DNA from: Choricystis sp. odSpoLacu1
Lineage: Eukaryota > Chlorophyta > Trebouxiophyceae
DNA: 64,000 nt
Reading direction: 5' to 3'
NCBI GenBank assembly: GCA_958009055.1
Contig: OY253649.1
Coordinates: forward strand, 806,001 to 870,000
Below the pieces are notes generated by a model. It was not told where the DNA came from. It saw only the letters and a list, made by a program, of their open reading frames with translations, and ran no database searches. A program made the position numbers and the translations under genes. Every line of letters starts with the position of its first letter. Position 1 is the stretch's first letter. Of the stretch, positions 21,520-31,533 are shown piece by piece.

Positions 21520-21892
21520 TTTTTGTGTTTGGGAAACAGGGATTTTGGCGCGGATGCGAGGGGGGCCAAGGTGTGGGTGCACGACTAGCGAGTCACGCCA
21601 TGGCTGGCGCCCCGGCTGTGGAGGGTGAGAGCGCGCGAGAACGAGAGGCGCGAGTGTGCCGAACAAAAAAACGTCGCGCTGTGATGCCTTCACAACGAAA
21701 AGACGCATCCCTTTTTTCAAAAGCGCTGCGCACGCCGCGCGCCTACAAACCCCGCCCACGTGGCTGCTGTCGAGAGCACAGACACTGTGTGCAGCTCGCC
21801 TGGCGTGTGTGGCGCGGCGCAGCCTGGCGTGAGCGTCTGCCTTCCCGGTCAACACACTTCTGCCCCACGCTCCTCTCCCTCTCATCGAAACC
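21520..21892. promoter_or_regulatory. Divergent promoter, seipin / LMBRD2
   Basis: 373 bp between opposed start codons. Contains ACAAAAAAACGTCG at 21663-21676, identical to a 14-mer upstream of the Claspin-like gene (13553-13566). No gene is seen inside. Confidence 0.5.
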
Positions 21893-22220
21893 ATGCTGTG
21901 GTCGTTCTTCGTGCCGGCCATGCTGGCTGTCGTGGTGACGGCCGCGGTGACGTGAGTATTGGTGGGGTGGGAGAAAGCGGGTGTGGCGTCGCCGTCCCAA
22001 AAAAAACACTCACCTCCCCACCCCCCTTCCACACAGCCTGCACCGCTACGCCGCCCCCACCGTCCCCCCCCACGCCCGCGCCATCGTGCTGGTGGCGTGG
22101 GTGACATCCGCCTCCGTTGTCGCCCTGGTGCCAGTGGATGTGTACACAGCGCTGGCGGGGGACGCCCCGGGCGCGCTGCCCGCCCTGTGGGCGGCCGCCT
22201 ACTGGACGACACAGGTGTGT

Positions 22221-22251
<31 letters not shown>

Positions 22252-24181
22252 GGAGAGAGAGATAGAGGAGGAGGAGTGGATAGTTTTTCTTAGGGTTTTT
22301 TTTACCACCCCTCCCACCCAACCAACCCTTGCAGGTTCTCACGTGGGCCATCATCCCCCTCGCCCAGTGCGCCTCCGACGCGGGTGACTTCACGCCCCTC
22401 ACCCGCCTGCGCACCGCCGCCCTGGACTGCGCCCGGTTTTACGGGGCGGTGGGCGTGGCAGCAGGCACAGGCATTTTACTGCTCCTCGCTGCCCGCCGCC
22501 TCACGTGGAGGCAGCTGCCCCCTCTTGCCGTCGTCCTCGTCAACGCCTACGGTCTGGCAGCCGTCGTCTTACTCCTAGGCTTTGGCCTGGTGTCCATCCC
22601 GCGGTCCCTGTGGCGGGTGTCCTTCCCCGACGCGAGGCTGCGGCACTGCTACTGGAGGGTGGGGGCGGCGGCCAACCGCCTCGCGTCTGCCGCGGCCGAA
22701 GCGCGCGCCGTGGCCGCCGTCGTCGCCGCCACCGTCGCCCCCATCCCGCGCCGCGACCCGCTCAAACCGCACGCGGACGCCATTCTGGCGCAGGCGGAGG
22801 CGAGCGCGCCCTACAAACCGTCGTCCGCGCCGCGCGACGCGGCGGGGAGGGCGGCGCTCGACGGCCTCACAGACGCCGACCTGGACTACGGCGCCGACGG
22901 CCTGCCCGGCCTCGCCGCCCTGCGCCGCCGGCTGATCCGGTCCACGGGTGCCTACAACGGGGTGCGGGCCCAGTACCTGGCGGCCGCGGAGGAGGCGTTG
23001 GCGCTGGAGGCGGCCGCGCGCGCGCGCGCGCGGCGGGCGACGCGGCACTCGCCCTGCCGCCCGCCGCCGCCAACGACCCCGTTGCCCGCGCCCGCGCTGC
23101 CGCCGCCATCTATGTGACGCCGTACGCCATGCGTGGTGCCGCGGTCGCGCTGGCGGTGCTGTCGGCGTGCGTGGTGTGGTCTGAAGCGACAATCGGAGTC
23201 TCCGCCGACGTGTCCCCCTTCTCGCGCGCGCTCCACGGCGCCGCCGGCCGCACCCCGCTCGGCGCCCACGTGCTCGCCGGCGCTCCCCTGGCCTACATGG
23301 CGGCCTCCGCGTACGCCGCCTTGTTCTCGCTGGGCGTGTTCCCATTTTATCGGGTCGTGGCTCGCGCCACCGAACCACGCTCCCTCCTCGCCAACGCGGG
23401 CCAAGTCTCCCGCTTTGCCGCCCCCCTGGCCTACAACTTTCTGCACGTGGTGCGCATGGTGGGGGGGGATGGGTCGACACCCACCGTGTTCTCGCGGGCG
23501 ATGGCGCCCGCGATGCGGGACGTCCCCGTGTTCGGCGCGGCCTTCAACGTGTGGTTCCCCCCCCTCGTCGCCGCCCACGTCGCCCTGCTGGCGGCGGACG
23601 CGTGGGGCGCTCTTGGCCGTGCCTTCCTGCCCGCCCGTTTTCACTCCGCGGGCGCGGGGGGGGATGGTGGCGAGGGCGACGGCCCGCTGGCCGAGAGAGG
23701 GCGCGCCCTGGTGCGAGCTGAAGCCGCGGCGCGCGCGGCCGGCGCCCCCCCCGGCTCCGGCCTCGCAGCCGAGCTGGATGGCGACCTGCCGGAAGCGCCC
23801 CCCGCGGCCGGGCGGGCGAGGTCGGAGACGGAGCTGCAGGCGTCCCCCCAGCGCGGCGGCGGCGGCGTCGCGGCCTGGCTGGCGCGCGCGGCGGGCGGGG
23901 GCGCCGGCGCTGGGGCCAGCGTCCGCCCACCCGCCACAGCCGGCACGCAGCACCGGTTGGCGGGGTTGTCGCCGTTGACGCGGGCGTTGTTGAGCGGTGG
24001 TGGTGGAGGTGGTGGTGAGCGCGCGCGGTTGTTGGCGGGCGGGAGCGACAGCACCGGGCTGGCACCACCGCCGCCGCCGCCGTACATGCTGGGGGGTGTG
24101 CCCCCCCCCGCGGGGGGGCTGGACGACGTGTTTGCCAGGCTGGATCGATCCTCCCAGGGGCGAATCGATGATGCAGACTGA
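21893..24181 (+). CDS. LMBRD2: LMBR1-domain-containing protein 2 homologue
   Basis: Exons 21893-21951, 22037-22214 and from 22335 to TGA at 24179; phases agree. The product (about 705 residues) is a nine-helix-type membrane protein of the LIMR family. Markers: VTSLHRYAAPT and VVALVPVDVYTAL early, GFGLVSIPRSLWRVSFPDA in the middle, an internal charged loop with ADILAQAEASAPYK, then AEAGVSPFSR-like VSADVSPFSRAL and FYRVVARATEPRSLLANAGQ and RFAAPLAYNFLHVVRM. LMBRD2 relatives act as plasma-membrane receptor regulators or lysosomal transporters; the algal role is unknown. The frame changes in a GC-dinucleotide tract (23014-23032). Ser/Gly-rich C-terminal tail. Confidence 0.8.
22215..22252. repeat. 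(GT)n-(G)n tract in LMBRD2 intron 2
   Basis: The intron begins with about nine GT units and continues as an uninterrupted G run of about 18 before GAGAGA. Low-complexity and probably hard to sequence. Confidence 0.85.
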
Positions 24182-24475
24182 CAGAAGTGATGGAGTGAAA
24201 AAACTGGCGTGAATAGGAAGAAAAACCTCCCGTCTTTGATTCTTTCTGTGCATGGTGTTTGTAGCGTGTATCTGTGTGTGTTTGCGTGGAGGTTTTTTGT
24301 GCAGAGCTGCAGAGGAGGGTTTTTGCAAGCAGGCAACGCTCAGCCAGGTGCACCGCGCCAAGCGGCCGCGCGCTCTCTGACCACTGCGTTTTGCGAGCGA
24401 AACAGTCGTTTTCACACCCGTTTCTCGACCTCTCCCCACCCGCCCCTCTCCGCTCCAACTTCGCCCCCCCCAACC

Positions 24476-25620
24476 ATGCGCGCTGTTGCTGCTCGCCCCG
24501 TGGGCCTGGCCGCCCCCACCCGCCGCGTGACGGCTGGCCGCAAGACGGTCGCTCCGGTTGCTGCGGCGTTCCCCAAGGTGAGAAAAAACGGCCCGAACTG
24601 GACCGCGGGGTGGGCGTTTGCCGTGGCGACTGCACACATGCACACTCGTGGTTGAAACTGATTCGTGGGGGGCGCGTTTTGGGAGCGGCAAGCACGTGCG
24701 ACGGTGGGGCAGGGGCGGCAATTTGGGGGGGTTCTACCCTCTCGCGATTTCTCGGGCGACGCACAGCCCCTCTGTGCGCGCCAGCCTCCGATCTCGCACG
24801 CCGACCCTCACCAGCGCGTATTACGCTCCACGTGCTGCTTGGGTCGGGCCAGGAATGGGGGACCACCCCGCGGCGCGCAGAGAGACGCAACGAGACGCTG
24901 CGCGTTGCCGCTTGCTTCTCGATGCGGCCCGCTTCTGCCGCGACTCTGGGGCCGACCGCACACCCCCACTCTCCGTGCGGCTGGTGTGTGGCGTCTCGGT
25001 CCCAGCGCGTGCGTGTCGGTGGCAGGCATTGGGGGCTTGCCGCGTGTCCAGCTGGGAAAACCGCGCGGGCGCGTCTTTATCGAAGCGCAAAAAAACGCTC
25101 ACCCTCACCCTCCCACCCACCACAGTCCGCCCCCGCCGCCGCCGCCGCCGCCGCCACCCTCCTGGCCGCCGGCAACGCGACCGCCGCGTCCGAGGTGGCC
25201 ACCCTGGCCGCCGGCGACTCCCGCCTGGCGATCATTGGCACCCTGTTCCTGCCCGTCCTGGGGTGGGTCGCGTTCAACATCCTCGGCCCCGCCCTCAACC
25301 AGCTGCAGGCCCAAGCCGCCAAGAACGCGGCCGGCGGCTCCGCTGCCCCCAAGAAGGCCGCCTTTGGCAAGAAGAAGCGCGGCGTCGCGGCGGGTCTGGG
25401 CCTGACGGCGGCCACGCTCTTTGCCGCCTCGGCCGCCGACGCGGCGACCGACGTCGCCACCCTCGCCGCCGGCGACGGCCGGGCGGGCGCCATCGCCCTG
25501 CTGCTGGTGCCCTTGCTGGGCGTGGTCGCCCTCAACATTGGCCAGCCCGCGCTCAACCAGCTGGCGGCGATGGGCAACAAACAGCAGGGCGGCAAGCCCG
25601 CCAAGGCGGGCCGCCGCTGA
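24476..25620 (+). CDS. PSBY: Photosystem II PsbY precursor (two mature peptides)
   Basis: Exons 24476-24577 and 25126-25620, 198 residues. The N-terminus (MRAVAARPVGLAAPTRRVTA) is a stroma-targeting transit peptide. A thylakoid signal (AAATLLAAGNATAASE) precedes the first PsbY helix: VATLAAGDSRLAIIGTLFLP followed by VLGWVAFNILGPALNQLQAQ. A second signal-like helix (GLTAATLFAASAADAATD) leads to a second PsbY copy: VATLAAGDGRAGAIALLLVP and LNIGQPALNQLAAM. This matches the plant arrangement in which one nuclear precursor is cut into two PsbY subunits at the edge of PSII next to cytochrome b559. The 548-bp intron is the longest in the window and shows no embedded gene. Confidence 0.92.
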
Positions 25621-26121
25621 GTGAGAGCGTGTTTGGAAATGCAAAAGGTGGGACCAACCACACACACACAAACAAAGACACGTGTGATGAGTTGAGTGAT
25701 GTTGTTGTGCAGGAGGGGGCGGTGTGTGGGCTGTGAGGGCGTGAACAAAAACATCGATGAGAAAAAAGGGGTGAGCGCTTTTGGCGCGTGGGCGTGTGGG
25801 CCACTCCCCTGAAGCCCCGTATCCTTTCTATCTTTCCGCGCGCTGTGCCTGGGTGGGTCAACGCTGCTCGCCCCACACGCGGAGCCTTGGGATGAGAGGA
25901 GGCTTGTGCGTTTTTTTCCTTGTTCTTTCGTCACCAAAACCCTTCCCCACTCCCCTGTGCAAGACAACCCAACAATCCACACGCACCCCGAGCGTGAGTG
26001 ACAGAGCCAACTTGAAACCAAAACGAGGAGTGGGGCAGCAGCAGCGCACACAGGACGGCGGGAGAGAAAAATTTACACTCTCACAAAATCGTTTCACCGT
26101 TCACCTCCCCTCACGTTCCTC
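25621..26121. other. Convergent intergenic region, PSBY / TUTase
   Basis: 501 bp between the two stop codons, relatively AT-rich with several A and T tracts suited to 3' ends. No gene or RNA structure recognised. Confidence 0.5.
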
Positions 26122-28101
26122 TCACACCCCGTTTTTGGTGTTGCCGCTGCGGTACGGCTCAAACAAGGCGGCCAACGGCGCCACCTCGTCCCGCAGCACG
26201 ACGGCTGCCCTCTCAAACTCTTTCTGCAGGACGCCGGCAGTCGAGCGGTCGACCGTTCGGCCCAGGTCGTGAGCCACCTCGAATGGGTCCTCGATCCCCA
26301 CCAGGTGGCGTTCGCTGCCGACGCGGCGCGTCCAGTCTTTGGCGGCTTTGGTAACCCAACCGCCGACGCGGACGGAGACGACGGCGGTGGCGTAGTCGTG
26401 GCGCCAGGCCCAGTAGTCGAAAAACGCGACCAAAAGCTCGGCCACTGACTCCGTGTTGCGGGTGCAGGTGGCCGCGAAGCGGGGCGCGTCGGACGCGTAC
26501 CGGACACACACACCATTGATGATGGTGTCGATGTCGTGTGGGGCGGCTGAGTCGGCTTGCAAACAGGGGAGGGCGGGCGGGGAGCGTGTTTGAAGGAGGT
26601 GGACACACATCAACACATAACAGTAGCTGGAGAGTGTCCCTCGATACGGATCGTTGACCGCTCTCCGCTTGGCCCAGTGCTTGACAGCAGTGACGAGGAC
26701 GGCGAAGCGGGGTTCGCAGGCGGCGTAGGTGGCGAGGAGGCGGGTGTTGGCGAGGGCGAGCCTGTTGTTGATGGTGACATCCACTTTGGTACCAGAGCGA
26801 GGGTCCACACACTTGACCACTGGCACACGCGCTTCGGGCAGGGGCAGCACGTCCTCCATGCCGCCATCGGTGAGGGATTCAGCGGCCAGCGTCACGGCAG
26901 CGGCTTTGGAGGCCGGGTCGTCGACGCCATCCAACTCCAGTGTGACATCCAAATCATTAGATGCCGCCAGCGCCAGCCCAGTGGCCACCGACCCAAACAC
27001 GGACACACGCCCATTGGGCCACCTATCCAGCAGGACGCGGCGCACGCGGTCCAGGGTGTCGTCTCTGCCCGCCGTTTCAGCGGGAGGCGGCGCGAGCGAC
27101 GCTGCGAGGGCGTGCAGCTGGGCGTCCAACGCCGTCATATCGCACCTGGGAGTCGCACCAGGCACATACGTCCTCCGACCCGGGCGCACAGGGGGCAGGG
27201 TGAAGGAGGATGCAGGCGGCGCGAGCGCGGGCGGGCGCGGCTGCGCGAGCGACGTCGGCGCCAGCCCCACCCCAGGCGACGCCACCGCCTGCTGGCTGTT
27301 CCGCCAGCCGGGAGGCGGTGGAGGCGGCTGCGACGTGCGTGGCGTGCCCGGCGTGCCCAGGGCAGGCCACGCCCCCGGCGGCGGCGGCGGCGCCAACCGC
27401 TGCGGCGGCGCGACCGCGTGCGGGGGCAGCGGGTAGGGCGCGTGCGGCCGGGGAGGAGGCGGCGGCGACACACCATACTGACCATAGCCTGGCGGTGGCG
27501 GCCGGTAGCCGTAGGGTGGCGGGCCGTGGCCGGGTGGTGGTGGCGGCGGCGGACCGCCCGCGAGCGCCGCCGCCGCCGCCGCCGCCGCGCGCTGCTCCGC
27601 CTCCACCTCGGCCAGCGTGCGGGCGCGGGGGGGGGGGGGGGACGATGGCGTCGCCGGGGGAGGGGCCGGCGCCCCAGCCGGGGGGTGGCGGGCGGGCGCC
27701 GGGCGGGGGTGGCGGGCCTGAAGAGGAGGGAAAAGGAGGAAGGTCGGGAGGTAGGTGAAGTGGATGGGAGAGAGGTGGGGACTGCGCCCCGCCCCCCTCT
27801 CGCCACGCTCAATCTCCCCCCCACTCTCTTTCTCCTGTCACACACACAACACACACGCGCACCTGCCCACACAGCGCCACCCCCCCCCTCCCCCCGCAAA
27901 CAGCCCCCCCCACTGCGGCGGCGGCGCGCCGGGCGCACCCAACGGCGGTCTGTGCTGCTGCAGCGGCGGCCGAGGCTGGCCCCAGGGGCCGGTCGGCAAG
28001 TGGTGACCGTGGTGCGCGGCCGACGGCGGGGGCGCCGCCTCCGAGGAGCCGACGTTGAGGGACGCGAGCCGCGACGCGAGCGAGTCGGAGGGGTCGGCCA
28101 T
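26122..28101 (-). CDS. Terminal uridylyltransferase (URT1-like)
   Basis: Exon 1 28101-27863 (MADPSDSLASRLASLNVG) and exon 2 from 27717 to TGA at 26122. The N-terminal half is very Pro/Gly/Tyr-rich (YGYRPPPPGYGQYG), the kind of disordered region through which plant URT1 binds mRNP partners. The C-terminal half is a nucleotidyltransferase: VFGSVATGLALAASNDLDVT (GS plus DxD), KVDVTINNRLALANT (third Asp), VKHWAKRRAVNDPYRGTLSS and SYCYVLMCVHLLQ, then VRVGGWVTKAAKDW. This is the TUTase/non-canonical poly(A) polymerase pattern; the enzyme adds U tails to deadenylated mRNA in the cytoplasm. Exon 2 contains a 15-G/C run (27627-27641), and exon phases match only if that run is miscounted. Confidence 0.8.
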
Positions 28102-28329
28102 CGGGGGCGATGGCGCAGGCCTGCAGGCGCGATTGAGACCTAGCAGGCAGGCGTGCCACACTGGCCGCCACCCACGCAAGCGTGGGGAGAGGAAAGAGAG
28201 GGTGAGAACGCGATTTTTTGTGAACACAATTGGCACAAGCATTTCGTTTGCGAACACACACCCTCTGCGCCGGCGAGACCGCCCACGCGGCGGGCGCCCA
28301 CAGCAGGGTCACGCCACCCATCCACACTC
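28102..28329. promoter_or_regulatory. Divergent promoter, TUTase / CID protein
   Basis: 228 bp between opposed ATGs, with CGCGATTTTTTGTG near 28208 and no TATA box. Two RNA-processing genes may share it. Confidence 0.45.
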
Positions 28330-29553
28330 ATGGAGAGCCCGGCGCCGGCGCCAGCGCAGGACGCGCCCGCGTCGCCGCCGCGCGAGCTGCCGACGGACGA
28401 CGCGGCCGAGTATGCCAGAAGCGACGGCGGGGGCGAGGTGAGAAAGAGATGAAGAGACAGAGAATTGTGTGTGTGTTGTGTGCAGGTGGTTGGAGGGAGG
28501 GTTTCCTGTGCCTCACCCACCCCTCCACCCCACAGCCGTCCACGCTCACCGCCTTTGCCGCCGCTCTAGCCACCTGCACCCGGTCCCGCGACTCCATCGC
28601 GGCCACCGTGCGCGCCGCGCTGACGGCCATCGACGACGACGCCGGCCCGCGGGCTGCGGCTGCACTGGTGGACGCCGCCTCGGACCCGTCTGTGCCGCCC
28701 CCCCCGCCGTGTCGACCTGCTGTACGTGTTCGACGCCCTCCTGGCCTCCCTGGACGCGCGGGGCGGGTTGGAAGCTCTGTCGGCGCCCGCAGCCCGCGCC
28801 CTGGCGGCCGCCGCGCCACGCCTGGTGGCCGCCGCGGCGGGCGGGGATGCTGTCGGCCTCGCTAAGGCCGCAAAAGTGGCGGCCCTGTGGCGGGCTCGCC
28901 AGCGGCTTGCCCCCATCGAAGCGCTCGACAGGTGTGACGCTGAACTGGAGGCCGCGGTGGCGGCAGCCACCGCTGCCGAGCAGGAGGCGGCCGCCACCGC
29001 GCGCGCGGCCGCGGCCGAGCGCGCGGCCGCCGCCGCCACCGCGGCCGTCGAGCAGCGCGGCGCCGCTGCCGTGCGTGCTGCCGAGAATGCGGCTGCCGCC
29101 GCGGGCCTCACGCTCAAGGACGACAGCGAGGATGGGAGCGGCGACGACGACGACGACGGGTGGGGGGATGCAGACCCGCTGCCGCCCTTGCCGCCGCCTG
29201 TCGCCGCCCTGGCAGACGACGACGCGCACACTCTGGTCGCCCTGGTGGCGGACGTCGACGACGACGTGCCGCGGGCGCGGCGCGTGGTGGTGGTGGCGGA
29301 GAGAATCACACCATTTGCCAGCGGCGGGCGCGACTCTGTCAACGACCGCGGCCATCGCCACCGCTCTCGCGCCCGCCACCGCCACAGGCGGCGGTCATCT
29401 GTTGGAGCCAGGTCGGCCGACGGCGACGACAGGTGGGTGGCCCACGTGGATGATGGCAACGAGCGGCGCCCGCGCCGGCGCGACCGCTCGCCCGGAGAAG
29501 ACCGGTGGTGCGGCGGCGACGCCGACGACGGCAGGAGGCGGCGGCGGCATTAG
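28330..29553 (+). CDS. CTD-interaction-domain (CID/RPR) protein with basic tail
   Basis: Exons 28330-28437 and from 28536 to TAG at 29551. The CID helices read FAAALATCTRSRDSIAATVR, AAALVDAASDPSV, then in the next frame LLYVFDALLASLDARGGLEA and AKVAALWRARQRLAPIEALD. This matches the RPR/CID fold that reads the phosphorylated RNA polymerase II tail in Pcf11, SCAF and SR-related factors. After it come an Ala-rich coiled segment, an acidic block and a His/Arg/Asp/Ser-rich tail (RGHRHRSRARHRHRRRS) as in SR-related splicing proteins. An 8-C run at 28698-28705 forces a one-base frame correction inside the CID. About 395 residues. Probably nuclear, in co-transcriptional RNA processing. Confidence 0.65.
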
Positions 29554-29698
29554 AGATAGGTTGATTGTGTTTTTTGTAGCATTGAAATCTGTTTGGTCTA
29601 TCACCTCTGTTTTTAAACAACATTTTTAACCCGCGCTTTTAGCTCGTGTTGTGGCCAGCAGCTACGGCCTCCGCGCGTGCCGCTCGCCGCCACAGCCC

Positions 29699-30901
29699 TC
29701 ACCACGGCCTCAACCACGGCTGCCACCACGCCGCCCGCCTCCCTTTCTTTCCCTCCGCCAGCGTCGCCTCCGCGGCGGCAGCACGCGCGACTGCCGCCGC
29801 CGCCGCCGCGTCGGCCGCGTCGTCGACAGCGTCTTCTGCGGCATGAGCTCGCCCCAACGCGACCGCGCGCACGAGGGGCGGCCTCAGCGCGTCCGCCAGG
29901 GAAGCCGCGCGGTCAGCCTCACCCTCCAGCACGAGGCGCGCATCGCCACCCGCGGGTGTAGGCACATCCACCGCCAGGAACTTGAACTTGATGGCGCCGC
30001 TGCGCTTGACAGCTTCCACGCTGGCCACGCCCCGCCGCTCCGATCCAGCTAGAGGAAACGACATGACGACGCGGCGCGGCGCCCACGTGGGGACGAGCGA
30101 CCCGGGCGCCACGCGCCACCCGCCCCCCGACTCGACCGCGGCGCGCGGGCCGCCGCTGGCCAGGGGCGGGTCCAGGACCTCCAGGACGCCCGGGTCTCGG
30201 TTGAAGCGGGCAAAGGCACGCGCGTGCACGGTGTCAGGGGAGAGGGCGAGGCGGGCGCGGGTGACGAGCGCGGCGAGTGCGGCGAGTGCAGCCACTGCCA
30301 AAGCGACGCGCGTCTCAGACACTCCACCCAAGGCCGTGGCCAGTGCGGTGGCGCCCCGCCACACGCCGTAGGCCAGGATGCCGCCCCCCGCGAACGCGAC
30401 TTTCGCACCATGAGCCCGCCACCACGCAGCAACGCGCAGCGACCACGCTCGCCGCGCCGAGCCGGGCGATCGAAGTGCGTTTGCCAGGGCTGAAGCTGAC
30501 GCAGGCACGTACCGGCCCAACCAGACAGCTCCAGACCGCAGCGTGGTGGCGGTGGCGGACGCCGCGGCGCGCAGCAGGGTGCGCGTCGCTGTTGCTGCCG
30601 CGCCGACAGCGCGCTGGCCGGCGGTGGGGGCGGGTTTGGGCGTGGTCGTCAGCAGGCGTCGTGTGTAGTCAGTAGTCTGTTGTTGCTGTTGCTGCCTCGC
30701 CAGGGACGGTGGACGCAGCGTCCAGGCGCGGGGCGTGGGACAGGCAGCCGCATGGATGCGCGCGCCGATTTTGCAGGCTGCCGGGGGCGGGCCGGCCGCG
30801 ACCGCTCGCAGCGCGGCTGGTGCCACAGTCCATGCGCGCTGCGCCGCGACGCGGGCAGCGGCGAGCGCAAAAACACGCGCGATCCTCTGCTCTCCGCCCA
30901 T
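29699..30901 (-). CDS. TIM21/COA1-like two-helix mitochondrial membrane protein
   Basis: Single exon, ATG at 30901, TGA at 29699, 400 residues. The first 90 residues are Arg/Ala-rich without acidic clusters, as in a mitochondrial presequence, and include a Gln run. Helices KVAFAGGGILAYGVWRGATA and VALAVAALAALAALVTRARL follow. The C-terminal domain has AFARFNRDPGVLEVLDPPLA, RVVMSFPLAGSERRGVASVE and AIKFKFLAVDVP, which recalls the TIM21/COA1 fold ('F....DP.V...LG.P...G.A.VE......F..L.VDV'). TIM21 links the TIM23 import motor with respiratory complexes. The likeness is local, so another inner-membrane protein is possible. Confidence 0.45.
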   Translation of the reverse strand: MGGEQRIARVFALAAARVAAQRAWTVAPAALRAVAAGPPPAACKIGARIHAAACPTPRAWTLRPPSLARQQQQQQTTDYTRRLLTTTPKPAPTAGQRAVGAAATATRTLLRAAASATATTLRSGAVWLGRYVPASASALANALRSPGSARRAWSLRVAAWWRAHGAKVAFAGGGILAYGVWRGATALATALGGVSETRVALAVAALAALAALVTRARLALSPDTVHARAFARFNRDPGVLEVLDPPLASGGPRAAVESGGGWRVAPGSLVPTWAPRRVVMSFPLAGSERRGVASVEAVKRSGAIKFKFLAVDVPTPAGGDARLVLEGEADRAASLADALRPPLVRAVALGRAHAAEDAVDDAADAAAAAAVARAAAAEATLAEGKKGRRAAWWQPWLRPW

Positions 30902-31010
30902 CAATCTGACCTTGCCGCCGAGTCAAAGACAGAAAAAGTGATCGTACACACTGTTTACAGACGCACCCACACGACCACGTTTTTTTAAGGGCCAAACACT
31001 CGCTCACACG

Positions 31011-31373
31011 TCACCGCCGGCCGATGGCGACGCCACCCAAAGGCAACTCCGACGCGACGACATCGATCATGCACACCCAGTCGGCCTTGGTCAGCAGATA
31101 GTGCACCAGTTTTGGTTTGTCGTCTTGGAACGCGTCCAGTCCGGCATAGGCGGCGGGTTCGGTGTCCTGCAGGCCCTATATGACGACGTTGGCCCTGGGG
31201 GAAGAGAGGGAAGGCGAGAGCCGAGGGAGGGTGAGCGAAAAGTGAGCGGGGGCGAAAGTCCCATTCACGACAGCGACCACACGCCCGACTCACAGTTGCA
31301 CTGGCGTCAAAGCGGGGACAACGTCGTCCGCGCCGTCCGGGTTTCGGAGCGCTGACGCGCGGGTGCGCGTCAT
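31011..31373 (-). pseudogene. Small unknown gene with in-frame TAG
   Basis: Exons 31373-31294 (ATG; ASALRNPDGADDVVPALTPV) and 31194-31011 (TGA) join CT|G in phase. The joined frame has 88 codons with one internal TAG at 31178-31176, in LANVVI-stop-GLQDTEPAAYAG. Both sides look coding: DAFQDDKPKLVHYLLTKADW and VCMIDVVASELPLGGVAIG are well-mixed, structured sequence unlike shadow ORFs in this genome. I do not recognise the family. The TAG could be a sequencing error, an inactivating mutation, or a recoded codon. It is divergent from NSUN5 with 160 bp between start codons. Classed as pseudogene only because of the stop. Confidence 0.45.
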
Positions 31374-31533
31374 CGTGGCCCCGGTGTGCACGCAACCACG
31401 AAGCGCACAAAATGAGTTGTGTGACACGCTCTTCATCACTCTTTTCGTCACTCTTTAATGCGTTGTCGTTTCGGCCGCCAGGCACCACGCGCGCGCCTAG
31501 TGCACGCTTGAGCGCCACCCCCTAGGCTAGTCC
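31374..31533. promoter_or_regulatory. Divergent promoter, small TAG gene / NSUN5
   Basis: 160 bp between opposed ATGs; AT-richer than flanking coding DNA, with a direct repeat of the kind CATCACTCTTTTCGTCACTC near 31434. Confidence 0.4.

Noticed and set aside
22215..22260. GT/G tract as a telomere-like repeat
   Set aside because: It is simple low complexity inside an intron, without a telomeric unit such as TTTAGGG or TTTTAGGG.
24578..25125. Long ORFs across the PSBY intron
   Set aside because: They cross both splice sites, are compositionally random, and the PsbY protein is complete without them.
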